Assembly (NCBI RefSeq): GCF_037023755.1
Contig: NZ_CP146100.1
Location: 2,110,501-2,174,500 of the forward strand
Direction of reading: 5' to 3'
From: Saccharopolyspora sp. SCSIO 74807
Lineage (GTDB): Bacteria > Actinomycetota > Actinomycetes > Mycobacteriales > Pseudonocardiaceae
DNA: 64,000 nt
The translations under genes were made by a program, and so were the position numbers. The first letter of the stretch is position 1, and every line of letters starts with the position of its first letter. The notes below the pieces were generated by a model. That model was not told the DNA's origin. It did no database searches and saw only the letters and a program-made list of their open reading frames with translations. Below, piece after piece: positions 9,248 to 17,907 of this stretch.

Positions 9248-10162
9248 TCACTCCTCCAGCACGGCCTGCACGCCGAGTTCGATGTCGATCGTGGAACCGA
9301 CGATCGCGATGCCGGTGGACAGGGCGGTCTTCCAGTTCACCGCGTAATCCTCGCGGCGGAGCGTGGTCGTGGCCTTGCACGCCGCCCGCTGGTGCGGGTC
9401 GAAACCGGTTCCGGGGGCGTTCCAGTACCGCTGCCCGAGGTAGGCGGTGTCGAGCTGCACGGGACTGCTGGTGCCGCGCAGCGTGAACATCCCGTCGATC
9501 AGCCAGCGGTCCCCGCGCACCTGCTGGAACTTGCTGCTGGTGAAGTACAGCTTCGGGTACTTCTCCACGTCCAGGAAGTCGCTGGAGCGCAGGTGGTTGT
9601 CGCGCATGTCGACGCCGGTGTCGATGCTGTCCGCGTCGATCACCACGTCGATCCGCGAGTCCTCGAACCGCGGCGCGATCTGGATGCGGCCCTCGAAGTT
9701 GTTGAACCGGCCGCGGATCTTCGACATGCCCACGTGCTGGGCCACGAAGTGCATCTCGGTGTGCATCGGGTCGAAGTTCCACACCCCGGGCTGCGGCAGC
9801 GCGAGCGACTCGTCCTGTTCCAGCTGCACCCCGCCGAGCGAGGTGTGCTGGTTGACCCGCACCTCGATGCGGGTGCTCTTGCGCTTGTAGCCCCCCGCGT
9901 TGATGGAGATCTTGTGCTCCCCCGGCTGGACGGTGGCCAGGAACGATCCGTAGGTGTCGGTGTCTGCTTGGGCGATCACCTGGCCGAGCCGGTCGTTGAT
10001 CGTGACGGTGGCGCCCGGCAGCAGCCTGCCCTGCTCGTCGTGCACCTGGCAGCTGATCACACCGCCGTCGAGGGGGGTTTCGGGAAGGTAGCCGGCGTTG
10101 CCCGCACCGGGGCGGGGCGCGGCGCCGTTGCTCGATCGGCGTTTGCGCAGTCTGGCGAACAT
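9248..10162 (-). CDS. YceI family protein with N-terminal carboxypeptidase-regulatory-like domain
   Basis: 304 residues in two parts. Residues about 33-112 form a beta-sandwich of the carboxypeptidase-regulatory/Cna-B type (VISCQVHDEQGRLLPGATVT). Residues about 125-303 are a YceI lipocalin-like barrel, with WNFDPMHTEMHFVAQHVGMS and DVRDNHLRSSDFLD-like motifs (here MRDNHLRSSDFLDV). YceI proteins bind polyisoprenoids or amphiphiles. There is no signal peptide: the N-terminus is basic (MFARLRKRR), so it may be cytoplasmic. This two-domain form is common in actinobacteria and its ligand is unknown. Confidence 0.85.
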   Translation of the reverse strand: MFARLRKRRSSNGAAPRPGAGNAGYLPETPLDGGVISCQVHDEQGRLLPGATVTINDRLGQVIAQADTDTYGSFLATVQPGEHKISINAGGYKRKSTRIEVRVNQHTSLGGVQLEQDESLALPQPGVWNFDPMHTEMHFVAQHVGMSKIRGRFNNFEGRIQIAPRFEDSRIDVVIDADSIDTGVDMRDNHLRSSDFLDVEKYPKLYFTSSKFQQVRGDRWLIDGMFTLRGTSSPVQLDTAYLGQRYWNAPGTGFDPHQRAACKATTTLRREDYAVNWKTALSTGIAIVGSTIDIELGVQAVLEE

Positions 10163-10468
10163 CTCTTCGTTCCTTTCCGCTCTCCCGCCACCCCCCGGGC
10201 GGGAAAGTCGTGCGACTAGGTGGCGCGGGTCATGCTAGGCCCGGTCGATCTTGCGCATCCGGTCCCGTGCGGGCTGATCGTTCCGGTGCAGGTCAGCGTT
10301 GCAACGTGCACAGCGGACGAAAAAACTCCGGTTCCGCCGGCGGGTGGCCTGCGGCACGTCCCGGTAGCGGAACTTCGCCCCCGCACCGCTCGTTTCCCAA
10401 GTGGACCCGGCGCTGGGCGCGGGTCGTGGCACGCGGCACCCGGAGGCGAAGGACGAGTGGGCGAGACC
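10163..10468. other. 306-bp intergenic region between divergent yceI-like and htpX
   Basis: It must hold the promoters and ribosome sites of two divergent genes. I see no clear -10/-35 pair or strong palindrome. An in-frame extension of htpX runs back to 10220 but has no protease-like or membrane sequence and is not counted as coding. Confidence 0.5.
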
Positions 10469-11353
10469 ATGCGCGGACACGGATTCGGCGGGCACCTCAA
10501 CGGTCTGAAGACCGCGGTGCTGCTCGGCGGCCTGAGTGCGCTGGTCGTGCTGATCGGCGGGCTGTTCGGGCGGGTCGGCCTCGTCGTGGGGCTGCTGGTG
10601 GCGCTGGGGATGAACGGGTACTCGTACTTCAACTCGGCGAAGCTGGCGTTGCGCTCGATGCACGCGCAGCCGGTCTCGGAGGCGCAGCAGCCCGCCATGT
10701 ACCGGATCGTGCGGGAGCTGGCGACCTCGGCGCGGCAACCGATGCCGACGCTCTACATCAGCCCCACCAAGGCGCCGAACGCGTTCGCCACCGGCCGAAA
10801 TCCGCGCAACGCCGCGGTGTGCTGCACCACCGGAATCCTGGAGCTGCTGGACGAGCGGGAGCTGCGCGCGGTGCTCGGGCACGAGCTCTCGCACGTGTAC
10901 AACCGGGACATCCTGATCTCCAGCGTGGCCGGTGCGCTGGCGTCGGTGGTGACGTTCCTGGCGAACTTCGGGATGTTGTTCGGCATGTTCGGCGGCGACG
11001 ACGAGGACCGGCCGAGCCCGGTGGCGATGCTGCTCGTCGCGCTGCTGGGGCCGGTCGCGGCCGCGGTGGTGCAGATGGCGGTGAGCCGCTCGCGGGAGTA
11101 CCAGGCGGACGCGTCGGGCTCGGAGCTCACCGGTGACCCCCTGGCGTTGGCCTCGGCGCTGCGCAAGCTGGAGCGCGGTACGCAGCAGGCGCCGCTGGCA
11201 CCGGAGCCGCAGCTGGTTTCGCAATCGCACCTGATGATCGCGAACCCGTTCCGGCCGGGTGAGCGGATGGCGCGGATGTTCTCCACGCACCCGCCGATCA
11301 GCGACCGGGTGCAGCGCTTGGAAGGCATGGCGGGTCGGCGCTCGGCGCCATGA
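10469..11353 (+). CDS. htpX: M48 family zinc metalloprotease HtpX
   Basis: Membrane protease that degrades misfolded membrane proteins under stress. 294 residues from the ATG at 10469; a GTG at 10457 is an alternative start. Two N-terminal helices (residues 15-60) precede the HELSH zinc motif at residues 138-142, with the third ligand glutamate at 210 (SREYQAD). Two further hydrophobic segments lie between (about 150-200). It ends with the [11 protein letters not shown] motif typical of HtpX. Monocistronic; the next gene converges on it. Confidence 0.93.
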   Translation: MRGHGFGGHLNGLKTAVLLGGLSALVVLIGGLFGRVGLVVGLLVALGMNGYSYFNSAKLALRSMHAQPVSEAQQPAMYRIVRELATSARQPMPTLYISPTKAPNAFATGRNPRNAAVCCTTGILELLDERELRAVLGHELSHVYNRDILISSVAGALASVVTFLANFGMLFGMFGGDDEDRPSPVAMLLVALLGPVAAAVVQMAVSRSREYQADASGSELTGDPLALASALRKLERGTQQAPLAPEPQLVSQSHLMIANPFRPGERMARMFSTHPPISDRVQRLEGMAGRRSAP

Positions 11354-11402
11354 TTCCGCCCCGGAACCCTGATTCGGTCCGACGCCGCAGACCCGCTCCG
11401 GT

Positions 11403-12284
<882 letters not shown>

Positions 12285-12487
12285 CCGGCATCCCTCCAGC
12301 GCCCGTTCGGTCGCTCACCACCGTAGAGGAATCCCGACGGCCGGATGGCAGTTTCCACCAGGACTCGTTGCCGTGGGCGGGCAGAACTGGTGAAACGTTC
12401 AACCGCCCGCCGAGCGACACATCCCGCGGGGTCTCCGCATCCCACTCGGGGTGCTCCGGGCGGTTCCCGGAGCCTCGAACGCCCGGA

Positions 12488-12520
12488 CCGGGTGCCGCCT
12501 GTCCCCCGAGCGGCACCCGG
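12488..12520 (-). terminator. Hairpin downstream of the yajQ-like gene
   Basis: Perfect 11-bp arms CCGGGTGCCGC (12488-12498) and GCGGCACCCGG (12510-12520) with an 11-nt loop, 18 bases past the stop of the leftward yajQ-like gene. There is no long U run, as is usual in high-GC actinobacteria. Confidence 0.65.
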
Positions 12521-12537
12521 CCCGGGCGCGCGGATCT

Positions 12538-13029
12538 TCAGCGGAAGTTCTCGAACTGCAGCGCGACCTCGAAGTCCGACGACTTCAGCAGCTGGATCAC
12601 GTCCTGCAAGTGGTCCTTCTTCTTGCCGGACACCCGCAGCTGGTCGCCCTGGATCTGGGCCTGCACGCCCTTCGGCGCCTCGTCGCGGATCTTCTTGGAG
12701 ATCTTCTTCGCGACGTCCTGCTCGATGCCCTGCTTGACCTTGCCGGTGACCCGGTACACCTGGCCGGAGTTGGCGGGATCGCCGACGTCGAACGCCTTCA
12801 ACGAGACCCCGCGCTTGATCAACTTCTCCTTGAACACGTCGATCGCGGCCCGGCAGCGCTCCTCGGTCTCGGACTCCAGCGTGATCGCCTCCTGCCCGGA
12901 CCACTCGATCTTGGTACCGGTGCCGCGGAAGTCGAAACGGTTGGACAGCTCCTTGCTCGCCTGGTTCAGCGCGTTGTCCACCTCCTGCCGGTCCACCTTG
13001 CTCACCACGTCGAACGACGGGTCTGCCAC
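12538..13029 (-). CDS. YajQ family cyclic-di-GMP/nucleotide-binding protein
   Basis: 163 residues, full length for the family (two ferredoxin-like folds). It begins [20 protein letters not shown], the standard YajQ N-terminus, and includes the EEAITLESE-type strand (here [11 protein letters not shown]). In Xanthomonas and Pseudomonas, family members bind cyclic di-GMP and act as transcriptional co-regulators; in actinobacteria the role is unproved. It sits just upstream of tRNA-Tyr on the other strand. Confidence 0.92.
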   Translation of the reverse strand: MADPSFDVVSKVDRQEVDNALNQASKELSNRFDFRGTGTKIEWSGQEAITLESETEERCRAAIDVFKEKLIKRGVSLKAFDVGDPANSGQVYRVTGKVKQGIEQDVAKKISKKIRDEAPKGVQAQIQGDQLRVSGKKKDHLQDVIQLLKSSDFEVALQFENFR

Positions 13030-13154
13030 CGCACAACCTCCTGCTGACGTCAGTCACTTCGCCCGGCCACGCTACCGGCCCGCCCCCCTCGCCGAGCCGT
13101 TCGCCGCGCTTCTGTACCCTTGAGCCCGCAAGCCAGCAGGCGCTGGTTCGCACC

Positions 13155-13235
13155 GCCGGGTTGCCCGAGTGGCCAAAGGGAGCTGACTGTAAATCAGCCG
13201 CGCAAGCTTCAGAGGTTCGAATCCTCTACCCGGCA
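13155..13235 (+). tRNA. tRNA-Tyr (anticodon GTA)
   Basis: Acceptor arms GCCGGGT (13155-13161) and ACCCGGC (13228-13234) pair perfectly. The anticodon stem GCTGA/TCAGC closes a CTGTAAA loop with anticodon GTA, a 12-13 nt variable region follows (class II, as expected for tRNA-Tyr), and the T arm is AGAGG-TTCGAAT-CCTCT. CCA is not encoded. Its 3' half is repeated at 14134, 18053 and 47573, so this is the attachment site of the downstream island; it is the only copy with the 5' half and the only functional gene. Confidence 0.97.
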
Positions 13236-13244
13236 CACCAGCCA
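13177..13244 (+). repeat. att copy 1: 3' part of tRNA-Tyr
   Basis: A 68-bp stretch, from the D-arm end of tRNA-Tyr to nine bases past the gene, that recurs base for base at 14134-14201 and in shorter form at 18053 and 47573. This is the attachment-site sequence targeted by the tyrosine integrase. Confidence 0.9.
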
Positions 13245-13245
13245 C

Positions 13246-13287
13246 AACGGCCCGGTGACCTGCACAGACAGGGCACCGGGCCGTTTT
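13246..13287 (+). terminator. tRNA-Tyr terminator
   Basis: AACGGCCCGGTG (13246-13257) pairs with CACCGGGCCGTT (13274-13285) and the right arm runs into a TTTT tract: a Rho-independent terminator directly after the tRNA. A related hairpin at 47639-47667 follows att copy 4. Confidence 0.85.
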
Positions 13288-13329
13288 GTGTTGCCGCGCG
13301 GCCGTAGCGCCGCTAGGCAGGGCCGACGT

Positions 13330-13361
13330 AATGCGCTTGCATTGCGTAATGCGTTTGCATT
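13330..13361 (+). promoter_or_regulatory. Tandem palindromic operators of the toxin-antitoxin operon
   Basis: Two 14-bp palindromes AATGC-N4-GCATT lie at 13330-13343 (AATGCGCTTGCATT) and 13348-13361 (AATGCGTTTGCATT), 18 bp apart centre to centre. A possible promoter, TTGCAT (13337-13342) and TACGCT (13361-13366) with an 18-bp spacer, is embedded in them and predicts a start at or near the toxin ATG. Ribbon-helix-helix antitoxins typically bind such tandem sites to autoregulate. Confidence 0.7.
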
Positions 13362-13372
13362 ACGCTGTGCCT

Positions 13373-13654
13373 ATGGCTCAGTTCAAGGAGGTGAAAGAGA
13401 GCGAGAGGTCCGCACAGCACATCGCTCGGCATGGCGTGACGCTGAAAGAGACCCGAGAAGCCATCCTCGAACGTCCGCACTGGATGGTCTCTGGGCGGGG
13501 CAACACCACGCTGATTTACGGACGCACCTATGCAGGGCGCTACCTGTTCGTGGTGGTAGCGCCTGCCAACGGCCACCCTGGTGCGGCTTACATCGTGACC
13601 GCACGCGATATGACGCCGAGCGAGAAGCAAACGTTCCTGCGGAAGGCGCGATAA
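13373..13654 (+). CDS. BrnT-like toxin
   Basis: 93 residues, starting at ATG 13373 almost on the predicted transcription start; the frame is open further upstream but that would run through the operators. The core HIARHGVTLKETREAIL, RGNTTLIYGRTYAGRYLFVV and YIVTARDMTPSEKQ matches the BrnT/RelE-like ribonuclease toxin family. Toxin precedes antitoxin, as in brnTA, with two bases between stop and start. In this position the pair would stabilise the island by post-segregational killing. Confidence 0.8.
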   Translation: MAQFKEVKESERSAQHIARHGVTLKETREAILERPHWMVSGRGNTTLIYGRTYAGRYLFVVVAPANGHPGAAYIVTARDMTPSEKQTFLRKAR

Positions 13655-13656
13655 CT

Positions 13657-14010
13657 ATGACGGCAACGAAGAAAAAGGATCAAGGTCAAGCGAGGTCGAC
13701 CGAAGAGCTCGATGAGCTGGCCGCCTACTACGACGCACATGACACCTCCGAAGAGATGGAACAAGGGCAGTGGGTCGAACCACAGCCGATGAAGACGACA
13801 TCTCTGCGGCTTCCGGCCGATGTGGTCGAGGCGTTGAAGAAGCTCGCTCAAGCACGGGGGGTCCGGTACACCGCTCTGCTGCGAGAGATCGTTGAGCAGG
13901 CTGTGTATGAAACCCACTCGGTGCACAGCGACGAGCTAGCAGAGATTAACCAGCGCCTCGCTCGCATCGAGGCCGAACTCGACTCGAAACCCGCTACGAC
14001 CGAGCGCTGA
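13657..14010 (+). CDS. Ribbon-helix-helix (CopG/BrnA-type) antitoxin
   Basis: 117 residues. An acidic, flexible N-terminus (residues 1-44) probably masks the toxin, and residues 45-84 form a ribbon-helix-helix (MKTTSLRLPADVVEALKKLA). A C-terminal coiled-coil-like tail follows (ELAEINQRLARIEAELD). The DNA-binding half should recognise the tandem palindromes upstream of the toxin gene. The antitoxin is longer than typical BrnA and has the DNA-binding domain in the middle. Confidence 0.8.
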   Translation: MTATKKKDQGQARSTEELDELAAYYDAHDTSEEMEQGQWVEPQPMKTTSLRLPADVVEALKKLAQARGVRYTALLREIVEQAVYETHSVHSDELAEINQRLARIEAELDSKPATTER

Positions 14011-14133
14011 CCCGATCAACCACCGACGGCTCGCGGGCACCCGGCCGTGGGCCGACCGCCGGGCGGAGTCGTCTGGCCGATCACCGGCCATGGCAACCTG
14101 TGCTCGGCCTTGACTGGCAGGCCAGGTGTGGTC

Positions 14134-14201
14134 AGGGAGCTGACTGTAAATCAGCCGCGCAAGCTTCAGAGGTTCGAATCCTCTACCCGGCACACCAGCC
14201 A
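14134..14201 (+). repeat. att copy 2
   Basis: Exact 68-bp copy of 13177-13244. It lacks the tRNA 5' half (no acceptor or D arm), so it is not a tRNA gene. About 90 bp of flank to its right also resemble the flank of att copy 3 at 18091-18190. Confidence 0.9.
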
Positions 14202-14202
14202 A

Positions 14203-14247
14203 GAACGGCCCCTGACCAGCGGTGACGCGGTAAGGGGCCGTTCTCTT
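14203..14247 (+). terminator. Hairpin right of att copy 2
   Basis: GAACGGCCCCT (14203-14213) pairs with AGGGGCCGTTC (14233-14243), followed by a T-rich tract. The same structure in decayed form (one arm mismatch) is at 18093-18134, where it lies beyond the 3' end of the integrase gene. Confidence 0.6.
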
Positions 14248-14390
14248 TGGTCCGGCTGAGTCCGAAACAGTCCGGTGTTCTACGGCCATCTGGTCCCCCG
14301 GTGGTCCCCGGCGGGGGGCGTTCGAGCGGACTGGCGACCGCGCTGTGGTGACGCAGCCGCCAGTCCGTGGAAAGCAGTCCCGAGGCGTGG

Positions 14391-14564
14391 CTACTTGTTC
14401 TTGCAGCCCCATCCGCCCCAACCGCCGTGACCCCAGCCACCGCCGTGACCCCAGCCACCGCCATGGCCCCAGCCACCGCCATGGCCCCAGCCACCGCCAT
14501 GGCCCCAGCCACCGTTCTTGCGGCCGCCGCCGATGTAGACAAACGTGCTCTTGACGTTACTCAT
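14391..14564 (-). CDS. 57-residue peptide with HGGGWG repeats
   Basis: A short gene with a good ribosome site (GAAAGGAC, six bases before the ATG at 14564) and a TAG stop. The product has a 17-residue leader (MSNVKSTFVYIGGGRKN), then five exact GGWGHG hexamers (residues 18-47), then GWGGWGCKNK with the only cysteine. The hexamers create four HGGGW units and one HGGW. HGGGW is the copper-binding core of the mammalian prion octarepeat, so Cu(II) binding is a reasonable inference, not shown. Five 18-bp DNA repeats encode it (14422-14511). A modified-peptide precursor or an adhesive/structural peptide are alternatives. No maturation or export gene adjoins it. Confidence 0.75.
   Translation of the reverse strand: MSNVKSTFVYIGGGRKNGGWGHGGGWGHGGGWGHGGGWGHGGGWGHGGWGGWGCKNK
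14422..14511 (-). repeat. Five 18-bp tandem repeats inside the HGGGWG peptide gene
   Basis: Consensus CCGCCATGGCCCCAGCCA on the plus strand. Two units carry the variant CCGCCGTGACCCCAGCCA, which changes only a synonymous His codon and Gly codon, so the peptide repeat is kept while the DNA drifts: a sign of selection on the protein. Confidence 0.9.
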
Positions 14565-15074
14565 GATGTTGTCCTTTCAGCGTCGTTCAACATCCCGTTC
14601 GGCCGACTCGGCCGAATGCTTCTCCGCATGGAAAGCCTGCCGCACACTTCCCGAGCGGGCTTACCCTCAGGCCAGATCCCGCGATGGTTACGGCGACCCA
14701 CCCTCGACTTCATCGCACTGCCGCCGGATGTGCCCAGAGGACTTAAGGCTCTGATACCAACAAGTCGGGCAGTAGAGACGACGGCCGTCAGGCGCTTTGG
14801 GGCCGACAGCTTTTCCGTTCCAGTCGTGCCAAATTCCGGCGGCTAACGATAAGTGGCGCCAGCGGCCGTACTCACAGCGGTGTTGACTTCGATTTCCACG
14901 ATGATCTCCGGGCGCCGAGTGACGACCGCAGCAGAACCGTTGTTCTCCTGGGCAACCAGTGCGGCAGATGCTGTCGGCCTGCGGCGAGTCGGCGCGCACG
15001 TCACCGCCTCAGAGGGGCAAGATTGATGGGTGTGTGGGGGCGTTTCCGACCGCGGCGCGTTCTCAGGAGGTGTG
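14565..15074. other. 510-bp stretch upstream of the HGGGWG gene and the PAS-GGDEF-EAL gene
   Basis: Should contain the divergent promoters of both neighbours. The only recognisable content is a fragment of a DNA ligase gene at 14853-14912. A 103-codon minus-strand frame at 14688-14999 has several CxxC pairs, but it crosses the ligase fragment in a different frame and has no ribosome site, so I do not call it a gene. Confidence 0.5.
14853..14912 (-). pseudogene. Fragment of an ATP-dependent DNA ligase gene (C-terminus)
   Basis: On the minus strand this encodes PEIIVEIEVNTAV and then, after a one-base deletion, EYGRWRH, matching the end of the ligase at 44562-45518 (PDIVVEIEADTAIEFGRWRH). At DNA level 50 of 60 positions agree with 44601-44661, with the single deletion. 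Sequence outside this block does not match. It indicates that an earlier element at this site also carried a ligase gene. Confidence 0.75.
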
Positions 15075-17177
15075 ATGCAGAAGCAACCTGATGTCGGGGC
15101 CGGTGCTGGAGGCGATCACTCGGGGATCGCGCGGTTGCAGGCGGAGTCCGAGGCTCGGTTGGGGCTGCTTGCTGCGGGTATGCGGGAGTACGCGATCGTC
15201 GTGCTCGATGCGGTTGGTCGGGTGAGCAGCTGGGATGACGGGGCCGAACACGTGCTGGGTTATCGGGCCGAGGAGATTATCGGTGAGCATGTCTCGACGT
15301 TGTCCCCGGCGGAACAAGTCGCTGCTGAGCACGCGGAGTGGCGGCTGGCTCGGGCCGCCGAGGCTGGCAGCCTCGTAGATGAGGGGTGGTGTCGGCGGCG
15401 GGACGGCACCCGCTTCTGGGCGCATATGGTGCTGATCGCGCGTCGATTCTCGGATGGCAGCGTGTGCGGCTTTCTCCAGGTCCTGCGCGATGAGACCGAA
15501 GCCGGTGTCCGCCAGCAGCGGTCCAGTCGACGGTTCAGTGACCTGTTCGACCTCACCCCTGCCGGGATCGCGCTGTTCGACGAGGCCGGGCATGTGCTGG
15601 ACGCCAACGAGGCGCTGTGCAGCCTGCTGGGGTACCGGATGCATGACCTGAGCGCCATGCCCGCCGTGGGGTTGCTGCACCCGAACGACCGGGACACCAG
15701 CCTCATCAGCGAGGGGGCGGCGGCGCGTGTGGCGCTGAACCAGCCGCAGGTGCAGCAGCGGGTGCTGCTGCGCTCGGATGGTCATCCCGTGCCCTGTGAG
15801 GTGCGCACTACGTCGTCGGTGGCCGACGACGGAGGCAGGTTCTGGCTCGTGGTCTTCCAGGACATCACCGAGCGGCAACGTCACGCGGAGACGCTGCGGT
15901 ATCAGGCCTCCCACGACGAGCTGACCGGGCTGCTCAATCGCACCGGCCTCAACGAATTGCTCGACACCGCGTTGCACGGCGGAGCCGATCGGGTCGCCGT
16001 GCTCTTCTGCGACCTGGACAATTTCAAACGCGTCAACGACGCACTTGGGCATGAGGCCGGCGACGAACTACTCACGGCCGTGGCGCGGCGCCTGGCGGAC
16101 GGTTTGCCGCCCGGATGCACTCCGGCCAGGCTCTCCGGCGACGAATACTTGATCGTGTGCTCCGACGTCGAGACCGTCGGTGGCCTGGAGTCCTTCACCA
16201 CGTGGGTGGCCGAGCTGCTGCGCACGTCCGTGCCGCTACGCGGCCAACTGGTCACCGTGTCGGCCTCGATCGGGGCCTCCATGCTCGATCAGGACACCGC
16301 CGGAACAAACCTCCTGCGCTACGCCGACACGGCGATGTTCCAGGCCAAAAGCCGAGGGCCCGGTCGTATCGCGCTGGCCAACCCAGGTTTGATCGGTACG
16401 CGGGAAGGACAGCTGGGTTTGGAAGAGCAGCTGCGCGAGGCCATCAACAGCGACTCTCTGAGCCTGCATTACCAGCCGATTGTGGACCGGGCAGGTTCCA
16501 TTGCCATGGCCGAGGCACTGGTGCGTTGGCAGCACCCGGAGCGCGGCCTGCTGGCCCCCGCAGTCATCCTACCCGTGGCTGAGCAAGGCAACCTCCTCCG
16601 CGCGCTGGATCGACGAGTCCTGCGTGCCGCCCTGAGCGAGGCCACCAGCTGGCACGCCCCGAACGGGCATCCCGTATCTGTCGCGGTCAACCTGTCCGAT
16701 CTGCTGCCGCACGATCCGGAGTTCACCGACGAGATCACCGCGGCCATCACCGAGACCGGAATTCGCAGTGACCGCCTCATCCTGGAAATGGTCGAAACAT
16801 CCCTGGTCGACCTGCCCACACGGCCCCGCGAGGCCATGATCGAACTGGCAGAACGCGGTGTGCGCTTCGCCCTGGACGACTTCGGCACCGGATATTCCTC
16901 GCTGGCCCGCCTCAAAGACCTGCCCGCCCAGATCATCAAACTGGACCGCCAGTTCGTCACCGGCGTGGAAACCGATCCCGCCGACCTCGCCATCGCCCAA
17001 GCCATGATCGGTATGGGCCACGCCATGGGCCGCAGCTGCGTGGCCGAAGGCGTCGAAACCACCGGTCAGTTCCACGCCCTCGACGAGCTCGGCATCGATC
17101 TTTACCAGGGCTGGCTGTTCTCACATCCCCTTTCCACCACAGAATTCCGCACCTTCCTCAGTTCGCAGAAGCCGTAA
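15075..17177 (+). CDS. PAS-PAS-GGDEF-EAL cyclic di-GMP signalling protein
   Basis: 700 residues from the ATG at 15075, preceded by AGGAGG. Order: PAS (about 35-135), second PAS (about 145-265), GGDEF (about 275-440), EAL (about 450-695). The cyclase signature reads SGDEY at 354-358, a variant of GGDEF that may still be active. The phosphodiesterase site is intact: EAL at 480-482, DDFGTGYSS from 601, IKLDRQFV and AEGVETT, so c-di-GMP hydrolysis is likely. No transmembrane segments; PAS domains would sense a soluble cofactor or ligand. In streptomycetes c-di-GMP delays sporulation through BldD. This is island cargo, so it could let the element influence host development. Confidence 0.9.
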   Translation: MQKQPDVGAGAGGDHSGIARLQAESEARLGLLAAGMREYAIVVLDAVGRVSSWDDGAEHVLGYRAEEIIGEHVSTLSPAEQVAAEHAEWRLARAAEAGSLVDEGWCRRRDGTRFWAHMVLIARRFSDGSVCGFLQVLRDETEAGVRQQRSSRRFSDLFDLTPAGIALFDEAGHVLDANEALCSLLGYRMHDLSAMPAVGLLHPNDRDTSLISEGAAARVALNQPQVQQRVLLRSDGHPVPCEVRTTSSVADDGGRFWLVVFQDITERQRHAETLRYQASHDELTGLLNRTGLNELLDTALHGGADRVAVLFCDLDNFKRVNDALGHEAGDELLTAVARRLADGLPPGCTPARLSGDEYLIVCSDVETVGGLESFTTWVAELLRTSVPLRGQLVTVSASIGASMLDQDTAGTNLLRYADTAMFQAKSRGPGRIALANPGLIGTREGQLGLEEQLREAINSDSLSLHYQPIVDRAGSIAMAEALVRWQHPERGLLAPAVILPVAEQGNLLRALDRRVLRAALSEATSWHAPNGHPVSVAVNLSDLLPHDPEFTDEITAAITETGIRSDRLILEMVETSLVDLPTRPREAMIELAERGVRFALDDFGTGYSSLARLKDLPAQIIKLDRQFVTGVETDPADLAIAQAMIGMGHAMGRSCVAEGVETTGQFHALDELGIDLYQGWLFSHPLSTTEFRTFLSSQKP

Positions 17178-17291
17178 CAATTGCCAAAGCCCTCTGACCC
17201 ACCGGCACGATGACTCCGACCGGAGCCCGGAACCGCACTTACGGCGACTTGCCGGGCTGCCGCTGCAACGGCACCCGGCTAGGCTGCACGT

Positions 17292-17864
17292 ATGGCTGAA
17301 CGCCTGGTCACGGACCGGTTGGTGCTGCGGAGTTGGGAGATCGACGACGCGCCCGCGGCGTTGGAGATTTACGGAGACGCCGACGTCGCCCGCTGGCTCA
17401 GTCCGATCATGGACCAGGTGCCCAACCTCGCTGCAATGCGGGTGCTGGTGCGGCAGTGGATCGTCGAAGATCTGCGCGCACCACCGCCCACCGGACGGTG
17501 GTGCATTCAGCGTCGAGAGGACGCGGCGATGCTCGGTGGGGCGACGCTGCTGTATTTGCCTCCAGGGGGCGAAGACCTTGAGCTGGGCTGGCACCTGGAT
17601 CCCTCCGTATGGGGGCAGGGATATGCCAGTGAGAGCACGTATGCGTTGGCACAGTGGGCTTTCCGTCACGACGTCGACGAGGTCTTCGCGGTCGTACGGC
17701 CGGAAAACACGCGCGCGACCAGCTTGGTCCGCCGCAACGGCATGGAATGGGTGGGCGAGACCAGCAAGTACTTCGGGCTGACGATGGAGCTGTACCGGCT
17801 CCGGCCCGCTGACCTTGACCAGGCGCGACAAAGCGCGCTGCCGACGGGTTTCGAGACCGAGTGA
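17292..17864 (+). CDS. GNAT family N-acetyltransferase (RimJ/RimL type)
   Basis: 190 residues. Opening TDRLVLRSWEIDDAPAALE and the acetyl-CoA loop region WGQGYASESTYALAQWAF, then ENTRATSLVRRNGMEWVG, are classic for this family, which acetylates N-termini or small amines. Substrate cannot be told. It lies between the signalling protein and att copy 3, with its own start about 110 bp after the previous stop. Confidence 0.85.
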   Translation: MAERLVTDRLVLRSWEIDDAPAALEIYGDADVARWLSPIMDQVPNLAAMRVLVRQWIVEDLRAPPPTGRWCIQRREDAAMLGGATLLYLPPGGEDLELGWHLDPSVWGQGYASESTYALAQWAFRHDVDEVFAVVRPENTRATSLVRRNGMEWVGETSKYFGLTMELYRLRPADLDQARQSALPTGFETE

Positions 17865-17907
17865 ACCCCGACGGTGCACTGCGACAAATCTGGCTAGAAT
17901 CACAAGC

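Larger units (their letters stand above)
13236..14201. mobile_element. Island segment I: toxin-antitoxin unit between att copies 1 and 2
   Basis: The 890 bp between the tRNA and the second att copy contain only a BrnT-type toxin and its antitoxin. There is no integrase. It looks like a small remnant, or an integrase-less satellite mobilised by the related element to its right. The 68-bp flanking repeats are identical. Confidence 0.65.

Noticed and set aside
14134-14201. Second tRNA-Tyr gene
   Set aside because: No acceptor 5' strand or D arm; only the 3' part is present. The same holds for 18053 and 47573.
14422-14511. CRISPR-like short tandem repeats
   Set aside because: Units are contiguous without spacers, in frame, and encode the HGGGWG peptide; no cas genes.
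14688-14999. Cys-rich 103-codon minus-strand gene
   Set aside because: Crosses the ligase fragment out of frame and has no ribosome site.
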